Shown here piece after piece: positions 16,086 through 25,415 of a DNA stretch of 64,000 bases. Within the stretch, counting starts at the first letter, position 1. Every line of letters starts with the position of its first letter. The notes under the pieces were generated by a model. That model had not been told where the DNA came from. It saw only the letters and a list, made by a program, of their open reading frames with translations, and did no database searches. Position numbers and translations under genes: made by a program. This DNA is from Enterobacter huaxiensis (GTDB lineage Bacteria; Pseudomonadota; Gammaproteobacteria; Enterobacterales; Enterobacteriaceae). The stretch lies in NCBI RefSeq assembly GCF_003594935.2, contig NZ_CP043342.1, positions 1,798,001-1,862,000 of the forward strand. The letters are read 5' to 3'.

Positions 16086-16988
16086 ATGCCCGTAAATTTT
16101 GACCTTAACGATCTCTACGCTTTCCGGGCGCTGTTGGAATATGGCAATTTCCGTATCGCCGCCGAGTCAATTTGCCTTTCGCAGTCCGCGCTGAGCCGGC
16201 GCATTGAAAAGCTGGAGGCGGCAATCGGAGCCAGGCTTTTCGACAGAACGACCCGGCGCGTCACGCTCACGCTGTATGGCCAAACCTTTGCCGAGCGCTG
16301 CGGGCAGCTTCTTCAGGATGTGGAGGTGATGCTTGCCGATATTGATAAGGTCAGTGAGGAACGCACGGGGCTGATAACCGTGGCGACCGTTCCCTCGGCA
16401 GCCTACTATTTTATGCCGGATGTCATCCGCCGCTTCCGGTCGCGCTACCCCCGCGTCCGCATCAAGATGATAGACAGCAGCGCCGGTAACGTTATTGAGG
16501 CGGTAGTCAGCGGGCAGGCGGATTTCGGCATCTGCTTTGCCCGCAGCCTCCAGCCGGACCTTGAGTTTGTTCCGCTGATTGAGGATGTCTACGTCGCCGC
16601 CTGCCGCCGGGATAGCGAGATGGCAAAAAGAAAAAGCCTGAGCTGGCAGGCTTTTTATCAGCAGGATTATATCAGCCTCGATAAAACCTCAGGCAACCGC
16701 AATCTGCTCGATCAGCGGCTCGGGCATATTCACCCCGAGCGGCCGAGCATCTGTGAAACGCGCCATGTCACCACCATGCTGGGGATGGTAGAGGCCGGGA
16801 TCGGCATGGCTGCCGTTCCCGCCATGTCCATGCCGCGCTCCGAACAGTCTGTGCTGACGTCGATCCCCCTCACCGACCCTGAGGTCAGGCGTACCGTTGG
16901 GCTGATTCGCCGCAGCGGTCGCATTCAGTCCTACCTTGCCGTTGAGCTCGAAACGCTGATCACAGACCAGTTTCGCGTGTCGGCGTAG
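16086..16988 (+). CDS. LysR-type regulator of the tricarboxylate locus (TcuR-like)
   Basis: Transcription factor of 300 residues: helix-turn-helix at residues 20-45 (RIAAESICLSQSALSRRIEK), effector domain from about 95. It lies tail to tail with the periplasmic protein and MFS carrier genes (29-base overlap with the former), so it is probably their regulator although not divergent from them. The start at 16086 (MPVNFDLNDL) is chosen by family alignment; ATGs at 16050 and upstream are alternatives and no strong ribosome site distinguishes them. An intrinsic-terminator-like hairpin lies inside the gene at 16631-16656. Confidence 0.8.
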   Translation: MPVNFDLNDLYAFRALLEYGNFRIAAESICLSQSALSRRIEKLEAAIGARLFDRTTRRVTLTLYGQTFAERCGQLLQDVEVMLADIDKVSEERTGLITVATVPSAAYYFMPDVIRRFRSRYPRVRIKMIDSSAGNVIEAVVSGQADFGICFARSLQPDLEFVPLIEDVYVAACRRDSEMAKRKSLSWQAFYQQDYISLDKTSGNRNLLDQRLGHIHPERPSICETRHVTTMLGMVEAGIGMAAVPAMSMPRSEQSVLTSIPLTDPEVRRTVGLIRRSGRIQSYLAVELETLITDQFRVSA

Positions 16989-17748
16989 CGGCTATCAGGC
17001 CCGTTGAGGTGATGACCCCGCGGGCGGCGGGCGATGAGAGAAAGCTAAGCAGCGCTTTTCCCTTCTCGGGGCGATCGGCGCCCTCGATGACCGCGCCGGC
17101 AAAGCGCGTGATGTACTGCAGTTCACCGGGTAAGGCGCCCACAAAGGTAATGCCCGATACCGGCAGAAGTTCGCTGACCTGCTGAAAGCCCAGCGCGTAT
17201 TTCCCTTTCGACACTTCCGAGGCCACGGGGATACGTTCAACCCTGTGGGCCTTATCCTTCAGCTGATTTTCAATGCCGAGCTTGAGGAAAAGCTGGCTTT
17301 CAACGTACCTGCCGCTTGCGCTGTCGGAATAGGCCACGGAGGACGCGTTCAGCAACGTTTTGCGCAGCGCAGACGTCGTGGAGATATCCGGTACGGGCTC
17401 GCCTTTTTTGACGACCATGCCTATCGGAGAATCTGCAAGCTCAACGCGGGAGCCCGCCGCAACCTTGCCCTGCTGGTCAAGGGCGCTGAGGGCATCGCCA
17501 ACCATAATCACCACGTCTGCTTTTTCGCCTCTCGCAAGGCGAGCGGGGATGGCCTGCGGGGTTTTCCCCATCGAAGGGCCTGATATTAAAACGATTCTGT
17601 CGCCGCTTTTTGCTTCATACTGCGGCGCGAGTTTCTCCAGCGCGGCCCTGAAGCCGCCTGAGATCATCACGGTCACGTCCTGAGCGAGAGCGGCGGTGCT
17701 CACGGCGGAGCATACCAGCAGGGCAACGCATTTTCTGAGGTTCAGCAT
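16960..17748 (-). CDS. ModA-like periplasmic protein, possible aconitate isomerase
   Basis: Secreted protein of 262 residues with signal peptide cleaved after AALA (about residue 22) and the two-lobed fold of the molybdate-binding (ModA, COG0725) family: MISGGFRAALEKLAPQYE, then ARGEKADVVIMVGDAL. No ABC permease or ATPase is nearby; the upstream gene, 6 bases away, is a tricarboxylate MFS carrier. From memory, aconitate isomerase of Pseudomonas sp. WU-0701 is a secreted ModA-family protein of this size. Inference: it may interconvert trans- and cis-aconitate before uptake. A plain anion-binding protein is the alternative. Confidence 0.6.
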   Translation of the reverse strand: MLNLRKCVALLVCSAVSTAALAQDVTVMISGGFRAALEKLAPQYEAKSGDRIVLISGPSMGKTPQAIPARLARGEKADVVIMVGDALSALDQQGKVAAGSRVELADSPIGMVVKKGEPVPDISTTSALRKTLLNASSVAYSDSASGRYVESQLFLKLGIENQLKDKAHRVERIPVASEVSKGKYALGFQQVSELLPVSGITFVGALPGELQYITRFAGAVIEGADRPEKGKALLSFLSSPAARGVITSTGLIAATPTRETGL

Positions 17749-17754
17749 GACGGT

Positions 17755-19056
17755 CTACTCCTCTACCGCGTTATGCAAAACTAACGTGCGGCGGCGATAA
17801 AGATAGAGCGTCGCCAGCAGGGCGCAGATGGCCGCGAAGCTCATCCAGTAGCCCGGAGAGGCTTTGTCGCCGGTGTATTCGATTAATGCGGTAGACACCA
17901 CCGGCGTAAAACCGCCGAAGACGGCCGTTGCCAGGCTGTAGGCCAGAGAGAAGCCCGCCACGCGCACTTCTGCGGGCATGATTTCCGTCAGGGCAGGGAT
18001 CATCGCGCCGTTGTACAGGCCGTAAAGGAAAGAGAGCCACAGCAGGACGCTCAGCATCATGGAGAAGCTGGGGGCATTTGCCAGCAGCGTCAGCGCAGGG
18101 TAGGTCGTCGCCAGCGCAAGGAGAGTCATGGCAATCAGGACCGGTTTTCGTCCAAACCGGTCAGACAGCGCGCCGCCCACCGGCAGCCAGATAAAGTTTG
18201 ATACGGCTACAAGCAGCGTCACCAGCAGGCTGTCCGATGCGCTCAGCATCAGCACTTTTTTGCCAAACGTCGGTGCGTATACGGTGATGAGATAAAACGC
18301 TGTCGTGGTCATTGCCACCATCAGCATGCCGGCGATGACAACCTGCCAGTTAGCGAGCAGCGTTTTGAACACCTGACCCATGGCCAGATGGCGGCGACGG
18401 GCGGTAAATACTTCGGTTTCTTCCAGCCTGCGGCGGAGGAAAAAGATAAAGGGCACAATCAGGCAGCCAAACAGGAAGGGGATACGCCAGCCCCAGTCCC
18501 GAATGGCGCTCTCCTCCATCAGGGCGTTAAGCGCAAAGCCCATTGCAGCCGCAATCATAATCGCCACCTGCTGGCTTCCGGACTGCCAGCTGGTGTAAAA
18601 GCCCTTGCGACCCGGCGTGGCGATCTCAGCCAGATAAACAGACACGCCGCCGAGCTCGGCCCCGGCGGAGAATCCCTGCAGTAAACGCCCCATCAGAACC
18701 AGCAGCGGCGCCCACAGGCCAATGCTCTGATAGGACGGGATCAGCACGATCAGGAAGGTTCCGGCCGCCATGATGGACAGCGTGACGATCAGCCCCTTGC
18801 GGCGTCCTACTTTGTCGATATAGGCACCGAGCACGATTGCCCCGATCGGACGCATCAAAAATCCCGCGCCGAAGACGGCAAAGGTCATCATCAGTGACGC
18901 AAACTCACTGCTTGCCGGGAAAAAGGTATGCGCAATGTAGGTGGCGTAAAATCCAAAAAGGAAGAAATCGAATTGCTCAAGGAAGTTGCCTGACGTGACG
19001 CGAAGTATCGCGCCCGCCCTGGAACGTACGGTTGCAGGTGAGGTTACGGAAACCAT
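17755..19056 (-). CDS. tcuC: MFS tricarboxylate carrier (TcuC/CitA-like)
   Basis: Inner-membrane proton symporter of 433 residues with about 12 helices, very similar to TcuC (tricarballylate) and CitA (citrate) of Salmonella: [20 protein letters not shown] near the N-terminus, the MFS loop DKVGRRKGL, and [20 protein letters not shown]. It imports a tricarboxylate such as citrate, tricarballylate or aconitate; which one cannot be settled by sequence. I chose the start at 19056 (MVSVTS), with GGAG about 8 bases upstream; an in-frame ATG at 19143 adds an unlikely hydrophobic tail. First gene of a two-gene operon with the ModA-like protein. A LysR-type operator lies about 100 bases upstream. No tcuA or tcuB is present. 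Confidence 0.85.
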   Translation of the reverse strand: MVSVTSPATVRSRAGAILRVTSGNFLEQFDFFLFGFYATYIAHTFFPASSEFASLMMTFAVFGAGFLMRPIGAIVLGAYIDKVGRRKGLIVTLSIMAAGTFLIVLIPSYQSIGLWAPLLVLMGRLLQGFSAGAELGGVSVYLAEIATPGRKGFYTSWQSGSQQVAIMIAAAMGFALNALMEESAIRDWGWRIPFLFGCLIVPFIFFLRRRLEETEVFTARRRHLAMGQVFKTLLANWQVVIAGMLMVAMTTTAFYLITVYAPTFGKKVLMLSASDSLLVTLLVAVSNFIWLPVGGALSDRFGRKPVLIAMTLLALATTYPALTLLANAPSFSMMLSVLLWLSFLYGLYNGAMIPALTEIMPAEVRVAGFSLAYSLATAVFGGFTPVVSTALIEYTGDKASPGYWMSFAAICALLATLYLYRRRTLVLHNAVEE

Positions 19057-19150
19057 GTTTATCTCCAGTTTATTATTGACGTTTTGCTCGTCTGTTTTTG
19101 AAAACTGGATCAGGAATGGCAAATAGATAAGCGCAATTAGCACATCGGCT

Positions 19151-19203
19151 GATGCATAACGTGCATCAATGACACTACGTTGACAGGGAGTTACATAAGT
19201 AAC
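19151..19203 (-). promoter_or_regulatory. LysR-type operator region of the tricarboxylate operon
   Basis: GATGCATAACGTGCATC (19151-19167) is a perfect six-base inverted repeat with the T-N11-A core of LysR regulators, and GTTACATAAGTAAC (19190-19203) is a second perfect dyad. Both lie 95-150 bases upstream of the carrier start, where LysR factors bind. The cognate factor is inferred to be the one at 16086. Confidence 0.55.
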
Positions 19204-19335
19204 AATAACTTAACAATTGGCCGCGCTTTCATTCTCCTGATAATGCTAAGTGGCTGATAGTACGATTTTGTGAAGTGGCGCAGACGAGATGCAGGGAGAG
19301 GCCAGGCAAACGCTGCGTTGCCTGGCCGGGGGAAT

Positions 19336-20634
19336 TTAGCGCAGCGCGTTTGCTATGGCGCTAAACATCAGCGATGCCTCAAGCGGCTGGGCGCTGAAGG
19401 ACGGCTCGGCCTGCGGCCAGGTTGACCACTGGACGATGGTCAGATTTTCCGCCGGATTGACCATAATCATCTGTCCAAAGATCCCCAGCGCCCAGAGGGA
19501 ACCCTTCAGAGAGGCCTGTGGAGCAGGCTCAACGCGGGCGGCGTTGACGGGAACCTCGTTGTTCCACCACTGGTAGCCGTACAGTCCGTTCGGATGGGCC
19601 GCAGACACTGAGCCCGCGGCGTGCGTCCAGGCTGAGGATTCTGCCACCCAGTTTTCCGGCAGGATCTGTCTGCCGTTCGGCAGCGTACCGTTATGCCGGA
19701 TAAACTCGCCAAAGCGGCCCCAGTCCTCCAGCGTGGCGTTAAACCCGTGGGCGCCCACGTCGTGCTGGCCTTTGCTGTAGGCGTGCCACACGCCGTCGCT
19801 CGCCATGCCGTACGGCTGCCAGATGCTTTGCTCCAGCCAGGCCGCGAGCGTCATGCCTGTGGCGCGTTCCAGCACGTCGCCCAGCAGCCACGCGCCGCCA
19901 GAGGAGTAAGACCAGCGTTCTCCGGCCGGGTGTTCACGGTGTAAGCCTGAAACCAGCTTACGTACGCAGTCGTACGCGCCCGGTTGGGCTTCACACTCGG
20001 TGAGCCGGGCGAAGTCTGATTTCGGGTTGGTGTAATCCTCATCCCACGCCACGCCCGAGGTGTGGGTGATGAGCTGTTTCAGCGTCACGCCGTCCCAGGC
20101 GGTGCCTTTTAAATCCGGTTCGTACCGGGTGATAAGGTCGTCAAGCGAGTGGATTTTGCCCTCTTTTATCGCCACGCCGACCAGCGCCGACACCACCGAT
20201 TTACCCACCGAGCGCGACGTCCAGAGCGTGGAGTCGGTGTTGCCTTCACCGAGATATTTAAAGGCGATCTTGCCGTCTTTTAACACCAGCATGCCGCTGA
20301 CGTTCTGCCGCTTGAGGTAATCCTGAAGGTCATAGGTCTTACCGTTCACCCGGTAGCGGGCATCCTTCAGCGGTTTTTCTGCCGCCAGCAGCGGCGTGGC
20401 GTTGCCGTGGCGGAAGACATCCCCGGCGTAGTTGCGGTAGTCGTTGCGAAAACCGACCACGCGATCGGCCTGGCTCCAGGTGAGCATGCTGTGCGCGTCC
20501 GGGAGTTTGCTGTCAAAAGGTGCAGGGCAGGCGCTCAGGTCCGTGCCTTCGCAGGCGGCCATGGCCGCAGGGGATAACAAACTGCTGACGACCAGGCCCG
20601 CCAGCAGGGTGAGGTTTAACGATTTGTTTTTCAT
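19336..20634 (-). CDS. Secreted serine hydrolase (class C beta-lactamase family)
   Basis: Periplasmic protein of 432 residues: signal peptide ending near MAAC (residue 27), then a beta-lactamase/EstB-type fold. The nucleophile motif SxxK is SVGK (Ser142, Lys145); the second motif YSS begins at Tyr243. Several Cys residues near the N-terminus and at ECEAQPGAYDC could form disulfides. The family includes esterases, D-aminopeptidases and carboxypeptidases; beta-lactam hydrolysis is not implied. The start is at 20634, with no strong alternative. It is transcribed away from a divergent LysR gene 119 bases upstream. Confidence 0.82.
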   Translation of the reverse strand: MKNKSLNLTLLAGLVVSSLLSPAAMAACEGTDLSACPAPFDSKLPDAHSMLTWSQADRVVGFRNDYRNYAGDVFRHGNATPLLAAEKPLKDARYRVNGKTYDLQDYLKRQNVSGMLVLKDGKIAFKYLGEGNTDSTLWTSRSVGKSVVSALVGVAIKEGKIHSLDDLITRYEPDLKGTAWDGVTLKQLITHTSGVAWDEDYTNPKSDFARLTECEAQPGAYDCVRKLVSGLHREHPAGERWSYSSGGAWLLGDVLERATGMTLAAWLEQSIWQPYGMASDGVWHAYSKGQHDVGAHGFNATLEDWGRFGEFIRHNGTLPNGRQILPENWVAESSAWTHAAGSVSAAHPNGLYGYQWWNNEVPVNAARVEPAPQASLKGSLWALGIFGQMIMVNPAENLTIVQWSTWPQAEPSFSAQPLEASLMFSAIANALR

Positions 20635-20753
20635 GTTTATCTCGTATGGCTCAGGAAGGGCTTCAGTTTAAGAACCCGCGGCCTATAATAAAAAGCGTGT
20701 TATGGGGGAAAAACCCCCGAAAAGTTGAGGGGGAGAGAGGTGTGGCAACGTTG

Positions 20754-21635
20754 ATGTATTCCTTTGCCCAGCTGGAGGCATTTACGGCGGTGGCCGAGCA
20801 GGGCAGCCTGAGCCAGGCGGCGGTGAAGCTAAAAAAAGACCGCACCACGCTGCGCGATTTGATTGATTTTCTTGAGGATGGATTAGGGTATAGGCTGTTC
20901 CTTCGCGAAGGGCGCGCCCTGCGGTTAACTCCGGAAGGGGAGCAGCTTCAGCGCCAGGCGCATCTGCTGATGCGGCAGGTCAGGGCCTTTGAAGCCTTTG
21001 CCAGAGAGGTGCCTTTCAGCGCAACGCAGGATATTTCCCTCGTGTACGACCCCTTTACCCCCCGGGCATTTTTACAGACGCTGATTGCCGAAATGGCAAA
21101 ACGTAAGGTTCGCCTGAGTTTGACCTGTGCGTCCCGGGATGAAGCAGAAGGCTGGCTTGCGGGCGGCCACGCCGACCTGGGAATTTGTCAGGCGCGCAAC
21201 CGCAGCGTAGGCAGCGAAATGGAGTGGCGGGCGCTGGGGGCAATCGATATGGATTTCTATGCCTCAGCAATGCTTTTTACGGAGACTGCTTCGCCGCTGT
21301 CGCTGCTCGATCTCTCTCTGGTTCCGCAGGTGATTATGCATGCGGCCTCTGACGAACCGGTGGCGCGTCGTTTGCAGATCTCAGGGCACACGATTTTTAC
21401 CAACGAGCTGGAGATGGTGCGCGGGCTGATGGAGCAGGGCTGCGGATGGGGCTTTTTGCCTACGCATCTTCATGCGCAACGGTGGAAAAACGTAAAAAGG
21501 CTGCGCACCGAAGTGGGCAGCCAGGGGATTAGTCAGACGATGGTGACCATCTGGAAGCCGGGCAGCGACAAGCGCGAGACGATCGATGACGTGCTGTCGA
21601 AACTGCCGACTCTTTGGCAGAACAGCATGGCGTAG
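20754..21635 (+). CDS. LysR-type regulator divergent from the serine hydrolase
   Basis: Transcription factor of about 293 residues with an N-terminal helix-turn-helix (SLSQAAVKLKKDRTTLRDLI) and a LysR effector domain. The HTH is unusually Lys-rich and divergent from typical LysR recognition helices. Start uncertain: ATG at 20754 gives the normal N-terminus (MYSFAQLEAF), while GTG at 20742 is possible and lies closer to GAGAGG. Its divergent placement next to a beta-lactamase-fold gene mirrors ampR-ampC and suggests it controls the hydrolase. GGGGGAAAAACCCCC at 20704-20718 in the gap is a possible operator or hairpin. It converges on the fumarase gene. Confidence 0.78.
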   Translation: MYSFAQLEAFTAVAEQGSLSQAAVKLKKDRTTLRDLIDFLEDGLGYRLFLREGRALRLTPEGEQLQRQAHLLMRQVRAFEAFAREVPFSATQDISLVYDPFTPRAFLQTLIAEMAKRKVRLSLTCASRDEAEGWLAGGHADLGICQARNRSVGSEMEWRALGAIDMDFYASAMLFTETASPLSLLDLSLVPQVIMHAASDEPVARRLQISGHTIFTNELEMVRGLMEQGCGWGFLPTHLHAQRWKNVKRLRTEVGSQGISQTMVTIWKPGSDKRETIDDVLSKLPTLWQNSMA

Positions 21636-21666
21636 GCCGGGCAGGCACAGCGCCACCCGGCATCAC
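21632..21666. repeat. REP-like repeat between LysR and fumarase
   Basis: GTAGGCCGGGCAGGCACAGC followed by GCCACCCGGCA forms an imperfect palindrome of the REP type in the short convergent gap. Confidence 0.6.
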
Positions 21667-21668
21667 GC

Positions 21669-23318
21669 TTAGCGCTGTGAACAGCCTTTACACTGCTGGT
21701 TCTGGATTTGCTGGAAGAAATCGTTACCTTTGTCATCCACCAGGATAAACGCCGGGAAGTTCTCCACCTCAATTTTCCAGATCGCTTCCATACCCAGCTC
21801 CGGATACGCCACGCACTCCAGGCTCTTGATGCTGTTTTGCGCCAGCACCGCCGCCGGGCCGCCGATGCTGCCGAGGTAGAAGCCGCCGTGCTTGTGGCAG
21901 GCATCCGTCACCTGCTGGCTGCGGTTGCCTTTCGCCAGCATGATCATGCTCGCGCCGTGGGACTGCAGTAAATCCACATAGGAGTCCATACGGCCCGCCG
22001 TGGTTGGGCCTAAGGAGCCGGAGGCATAGCCTTCCGGCGTTTTGGCCGGCCCTGCGTAGTAGATCGGATGATCTTTTACGTACTGCGGCAGGGGTTCACC
22101 GCTGTCGAGGAGTTCTTTCAGCTTCGCGTGGGCGATATCGCGCGCCACGATGATGGTGCCGTTCAGCGACAGGCGAGTAGAAACCGGGTGCGCAGAGAGC
22201 TGCGCCAGGATCTCACTCATCGGCTTGTCGAGATTAATACTGACCACCTCGCCTTCACCCTGCTGGCGCAGGGATTCAGGAATGTACTGGCCCGGATTGT
22301 GCTCCAGCTTCTCGATCCAGATACCGTCGCGGTTGATTTTCGCTTTGATGTTGCGGTCGGCAGAGCAGGAGACGCCCATGCCGATTGGGCACGATGCGCC
22401 GTGGCGCGGCAGGCGGATCACGCGGATATCGTGGGCGAAATATTTACCGCCGAACTGCGCGCCGAGTCCAAGGTTCTGCGCTTCCTGAAGCAGTTCCTGC
22501 TCAAGCTGAACGTCGCGGAACGCCTGGCCGTGCTCGTTGCCTTCGGTGGGCAGAGCGTCGTAGTAGCGGGCAGAGGCGAGCTTCACGGTTTTCAGCGTGG
22601 CTTCAGCGGACGTCCCGCCGATCACAAACGCGATATGGTACGGCGGGCAGGCCGCCGTCCCCAGCGTACGCATCTTTTCAACCAGGTAGTTTTTCAGCTT
22701 CGCCGGGGTAATCAGCGCTTTGGTTTCCTGATAGAGGTAGGTTTTATTCGCTGAACCGCCGCCTTTGGCCATGCACAGGAATTTATACTCGTCGCCGTCA
22801 ACGCTGTAGAGGTCAATCTGCGCAGGCAGGTTGGTGCCGGTATTGACCTCTTTATACATATCCAGCGCGGCGTTCTGAGAGTAGCGCAGGTTGTCTTCAA
22901 TGTAGGTGTTGTACACGCCCTGGCTCAGGGCCGCTTCGTCACCGCCGCCGGTCCAGACGCGCTGGCCTTTTTTGCCCATGATGATGGCGGTGCCGGTATC
23001 CTGGCAGGTTGGCAGCACGCCTTTGGCCGCGATTTCAGAGTTGCGCAGGAACTGCAGGGCAACGTATTTATCATTCTCGCTGGCTTGCGGGTCGCTCAGA
23101 ATGGCGGCAACCTGCTTCTGGTGCGAAGGACGCAGCATAAACGCGGCATCGTGGAAGGCCTGCTGCGCCAGCAGAGTCAGGGCTTCTGGCTCCACGTTGA
23201 GCACTTCCTGACCGTTGAACTCAGCAACGGAGACGTGCTCTTTGGTCAGCAGATAGTATTCGGTGTCGTCATGTTCGAGCGGGAAGGGGTTCTGGTAGAA
23301 GTACGGTTTATTCGACAT
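21669..23318 (-). CDS. fumA: Class I fumarate hydratase (FumA/FumB type)
   Basis: Cytoplasmic iron-sulfur fumarase of 549 residues (E. coli FumA 548, very similar throughout) that interconverts malate and fumarate; FumB-type enzymes also dehydrate D-tartrate. The [4Fe-4S] ligands are Cys105 (LPTCQDTG) and the Cys in AACPPYH and [12 protein letters not shown]. Start at 23318 with GGAGCG upstream; an ATG five codons earlier overlaps that site. The carrier gene is 54 bases upstream in the same direction, so carrier and fumarase form one operon, apparently under FNR control. Its setting beside fumarate reductase suggests anaerobic work like FumB. The genome may hold other fumarases. Confidence 0.93.
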   Translation of the reverse strand: MSNKPYFYQNPFPLEHDDTEYYLLTKEHVSVAEFNGQEVLNVEPEALTLLAQQAFHDAAFMLRPSHQKQVAAILSDPQASENDKYVALQFLRNSEIAAKGVLPTCQDTGTAIIMGKKGQRVWTGGGDEAALSQGVYNTYIEDNLRYSQNAALDMYKEVNTGTNLPAQIDLYSVDGDEYKFLCMAKGGGSANKTYLYQETKALITPAKLKNYLVEKMRTLGTAACPPYHIAFVIGGTSAEATLKTVKLASARYYDALPTEGNEHGQAFRDVQLEQELLQEAQNLGLGAQFGGKYFAHDIRVIRLPRHGASCPIGMGVSCSADRNIKAKINRDGIWIEKLEHNPGQYIPESLRQQGEGEVVSINLDKPMSEILAQLSAHPVSTRLSLNGTIIVARDIAHAKLKELLDSGEPLPQYVKDHPIYYAGPAKTPEGYASGSLGPTTAGRMDSYVDLLQSHGASMIMLAKGNRSQQVTDACHKHGGFYLGSIGGPAAVLAQNSIKSLECVAYPELGMEAIWKIEVENFPAFILVDDKGNDFFQQIQNQQCKGCSQR

Positions 23319-23372
23319 AGCGTATCGCTCCATAAAAATAAAACCGCCGGAGGTAAGCCCGGCGGTCAGAAA

Positions 23373-24881
23373 TCAGAACATCATGGACATCCACGGATAA
23401 CCAATCAGCAGCAGCGCCGCCAGGAAGATGGCACCAAAGATGGTGCCCAGACGCCAGTAGTCTTTGGTTGGCAGGTAGCCGCTACCGTAGTAAATAGGGC
23501 TTGGGCCAGTACCGTATGGCGTGATAATCCCCATGATACCCAGCGAGGTCACCATCAGCAGAACGAACACTTCCATATTCATGCCTGGAATGGTGGCCGC
23601 GATAGTCAGCATCGCGGGCAGCAGCGCCGTGGTGTGCGCGGTAGTGCTGGCAAACAGATAGTGCAGCAGGTAGAACGCCACCAGCAGGATGACAGTTGCC
23701 ACACCCGGAGAAATGCCGGCCATCAGTTGGCCGCCTTCTTTACCCAACCAGGCAATGAAGCCGGTGGAGGAGAGGCCGTCCGCCAGCGCAACCAGGGTGG
23801 CAAACCAGACGAAGGTGTTCCAGGCCGCTTTGTTACCGGTGATGTCGTTCCACTCCAGCACGCCGGTCCACAGCATCAGGCCGACGATCAGCAGGGCAGC
23901 CATTGCCGGTTCAATCCACGCGGCGGCGAAGATCCACATCAGCAGCGCACAGCACACGAACACCAGCAGCAGGATTTCATTGCGTGAAAGCTTGCCCAGT
24001 TTTTCCAGCTCGCGGCTCGCCCACAGCGGCACTTCGTCGTTCACCTTCACTTCTGGCGGGTAGAACCAGTAGGCCAGCAGCGGCATGGTCAAAATCAGCA
24101 GCACGCCCAGCGGCAGGAAGGCGATAAACCAGGTACCCCAGGAGATGTTAATCCCGACGATGCTTTTCACCAGCGCCAGCGCCAGCAGGTTCGGCGCAAG
24201 AGCCGACAGGAACATTGAGCTGGTGATACAGGCTGCGGTGATCGCCACCCACATCAGATAGGAACCCATGCGGCGTGCGCTTGGATCGTTAGGTTTTGAA
24301 CCGTACAGCGGCGGCAGGTTAGCGATAATCGGGTAGATTGTCCCGCCGCTGCGCGCGGTGTTGGACGGCGTAAACGGTGCCAGCAGCAGGTCTGCAAAGG
24401 TGATTGCATAGCCGAGCGTCAGGCTGCGGCGGCCAAGGTATTTCACCAGAATCAGCGCCAGGCGACGGCCGAAGCGGGTTTTGTCATACCCGGCAGCGAA
24501 CATAAAGGCGCCGAAGATCAGCCAGACGGTGGAGTTACCAAACCCGCTCACCGCCCATTTAAAGGAGGCGCCCGCCAGCTTGAATTTTGGGTCGGCCAGC
24601 TGTTCCGGGCTAAACAGCACCCACTGGCTGCAGAGGGCAATCGCGACGACGCCCGTCAGGCCGATAACCGCGCCCGGCAGAGGTTCGAAGATCAGCCCGA
24701 CGATCACGCCGACAAAGATAGCGAAGTAGTGCCACGCATAAGGCGGCAGCCCTTCCGGTACCGGAACAAACAGCAGCAGCACGGCGACGATAATCGGCAG
24801 CGCCATCATGAGCAGACGTTTCGCATTTCCGTCTGATGCTTTACTCGCCGCAGGAGGCGTTACAGCAGTTTTTGTATTCAT
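23373..24881 (-). CDS. DASS-family dicarboxylate carrier (CitT/TtdT-like)
   Basis: Inner-membrane anion transporter of 502 residues with about 12 helices of the divalent anion:sodium symporter family. It contains the SNT-type motif FTPSNTARSGGTIYPI (about residue 170), where substrate and ion bind, and a second re-entrant motif near STTAHTTAL (about residue 415). Members include the exchangers CitT (citrate/succinate) and TtdT (tartrate/succinate). Given its neighbours, import of fumarate, malate or tartrate in exchange for succinate is likely. The start at 24881 gives an N-terminal cytoplasmic tail. The long AT-rich divergent region upstream has an FNR promoter pointing at this gene. Confidence 0.88.
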   Translation of the reverse strand: MNTKTAVTPPAASKASDGNAKRLLMMALPIIVAVLLLFVPVPEGLPPYAWHYFAIFVGVIVGLIFEPLPGAVIGLTGVVAIALCSQWVLFSPEQLADPKFKLAGASFKWAVSGFGNSTVWLIFGAFMFAAGYDKTRFGRRLALILVKYLGRRSLTLGYAITFADLLLAPFTPSNTARSGGTIYPIIANLPPLYGSKPNDPSARRMGSYLMWVAITAACITSSMFLSALAPNLLALALVKSIVGINISWGTWFIAFLPLGVLLILTMPLLAYWFYPPEVKVNDEVPLWASRELEKLGKLSRNEILLLVFVCCALLMWIFAAAWIEPAMAALLIVGLMLWTGVLEWNDITGNKAAWNTFVWFATLVALADGLSSTGFIAWLGKEGGQLMAGISPGVATVILLVAFYLLHYLFASTTAHTTALLPAMLTIAATIPGMNMEVFVLLMVTSLGIMGIITPYGTGPSPIYYGSGYLPTKDYWRLGTIFGAIFLAALLLIGYPWMSMMF

Positions 24882-25044
24882 AGTTTCACGTCTTAAGTTG
24901 TCAAGAATTCTTCGTACGGTGAAAAGACAAATTCGGTTTCTTTAATTTCTTTGCTTTTTTTAGTTATTAAAGGTGCGTTTTTGTATTTTCAGTAATAGCG
25001 ATTTAACGCATTTTTGTATGCGGTAAATTAAAAATCATGATGTT

Positions 25045-25088
25045 TATATATTGCGCCTTTGGATGCCAGATCTGTTGATCGCGATCAA
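25045..25088 (-). promoter_or_regulatory. FNR box and -10 for the carrier-fumarase operon
   Basis: TTGATCGCGATCAA at 25075-25088 is a perfect FNR consensus (TTGAT-N4-ATCAA). On the minus strand a -10-like TATATA lies at 25050-25045, so the box is centred about 43 bases upstream of the expected start near 25038. That is class II activator spacing. Inference: oxygen limitation induces the carrier and fumarase. Confidence 0.8.
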
Positions 25089-25310
25089 AAAAATAGAATT
25101 AGTGGAGTATATTTCTTCTTTTTTAAATAACCACTCTGGCGTATAGGGTTATTATGGGTTTTATGTGATTTTTTTATCATTTTGATAACATTTTCACTCT
25201 TGGTTTGATTGTAAGTATATGATTTATATATCTATTTGCTTGTAGTGATTAATTGGTCTAACCATTTTTGTTTTAACGCATTTTAAATTATTGTGAATGA
25301 AGAAATGATA

Positions 25311-25415
25311 ATGACTAACACCAATGTATTATTAATGTTATCGAAGGGATTAAATAGTTTTTTAACTAACGTAATGGCTTTAGAAACTAAAAAAAGTATT
25401 ATATTACTATCATGA
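25311..25415 (+). CDS. Possible 34-residue leader peptide
   Basis: ATG-to-TGA frame MTNTNVLLMLSKGLNSFLTN..., ending 74 bases before the fumarate reductase ATG. The ribosome site is weak (GAAGAA). It is in an AT-rich region where chance frames are common, so the call is tentative. Confidence 0.15.
   Translation: MTNTNVLLMLSKGLNSFLTNVMALETKKSIILLS

Noticed and set aside
19180..19208. TTGACA-N17-CAATAA on the plus strand
   Set aside because: It would direct transcription antisense to the serine hydrolase with no gene to serve; the -10 is poor.
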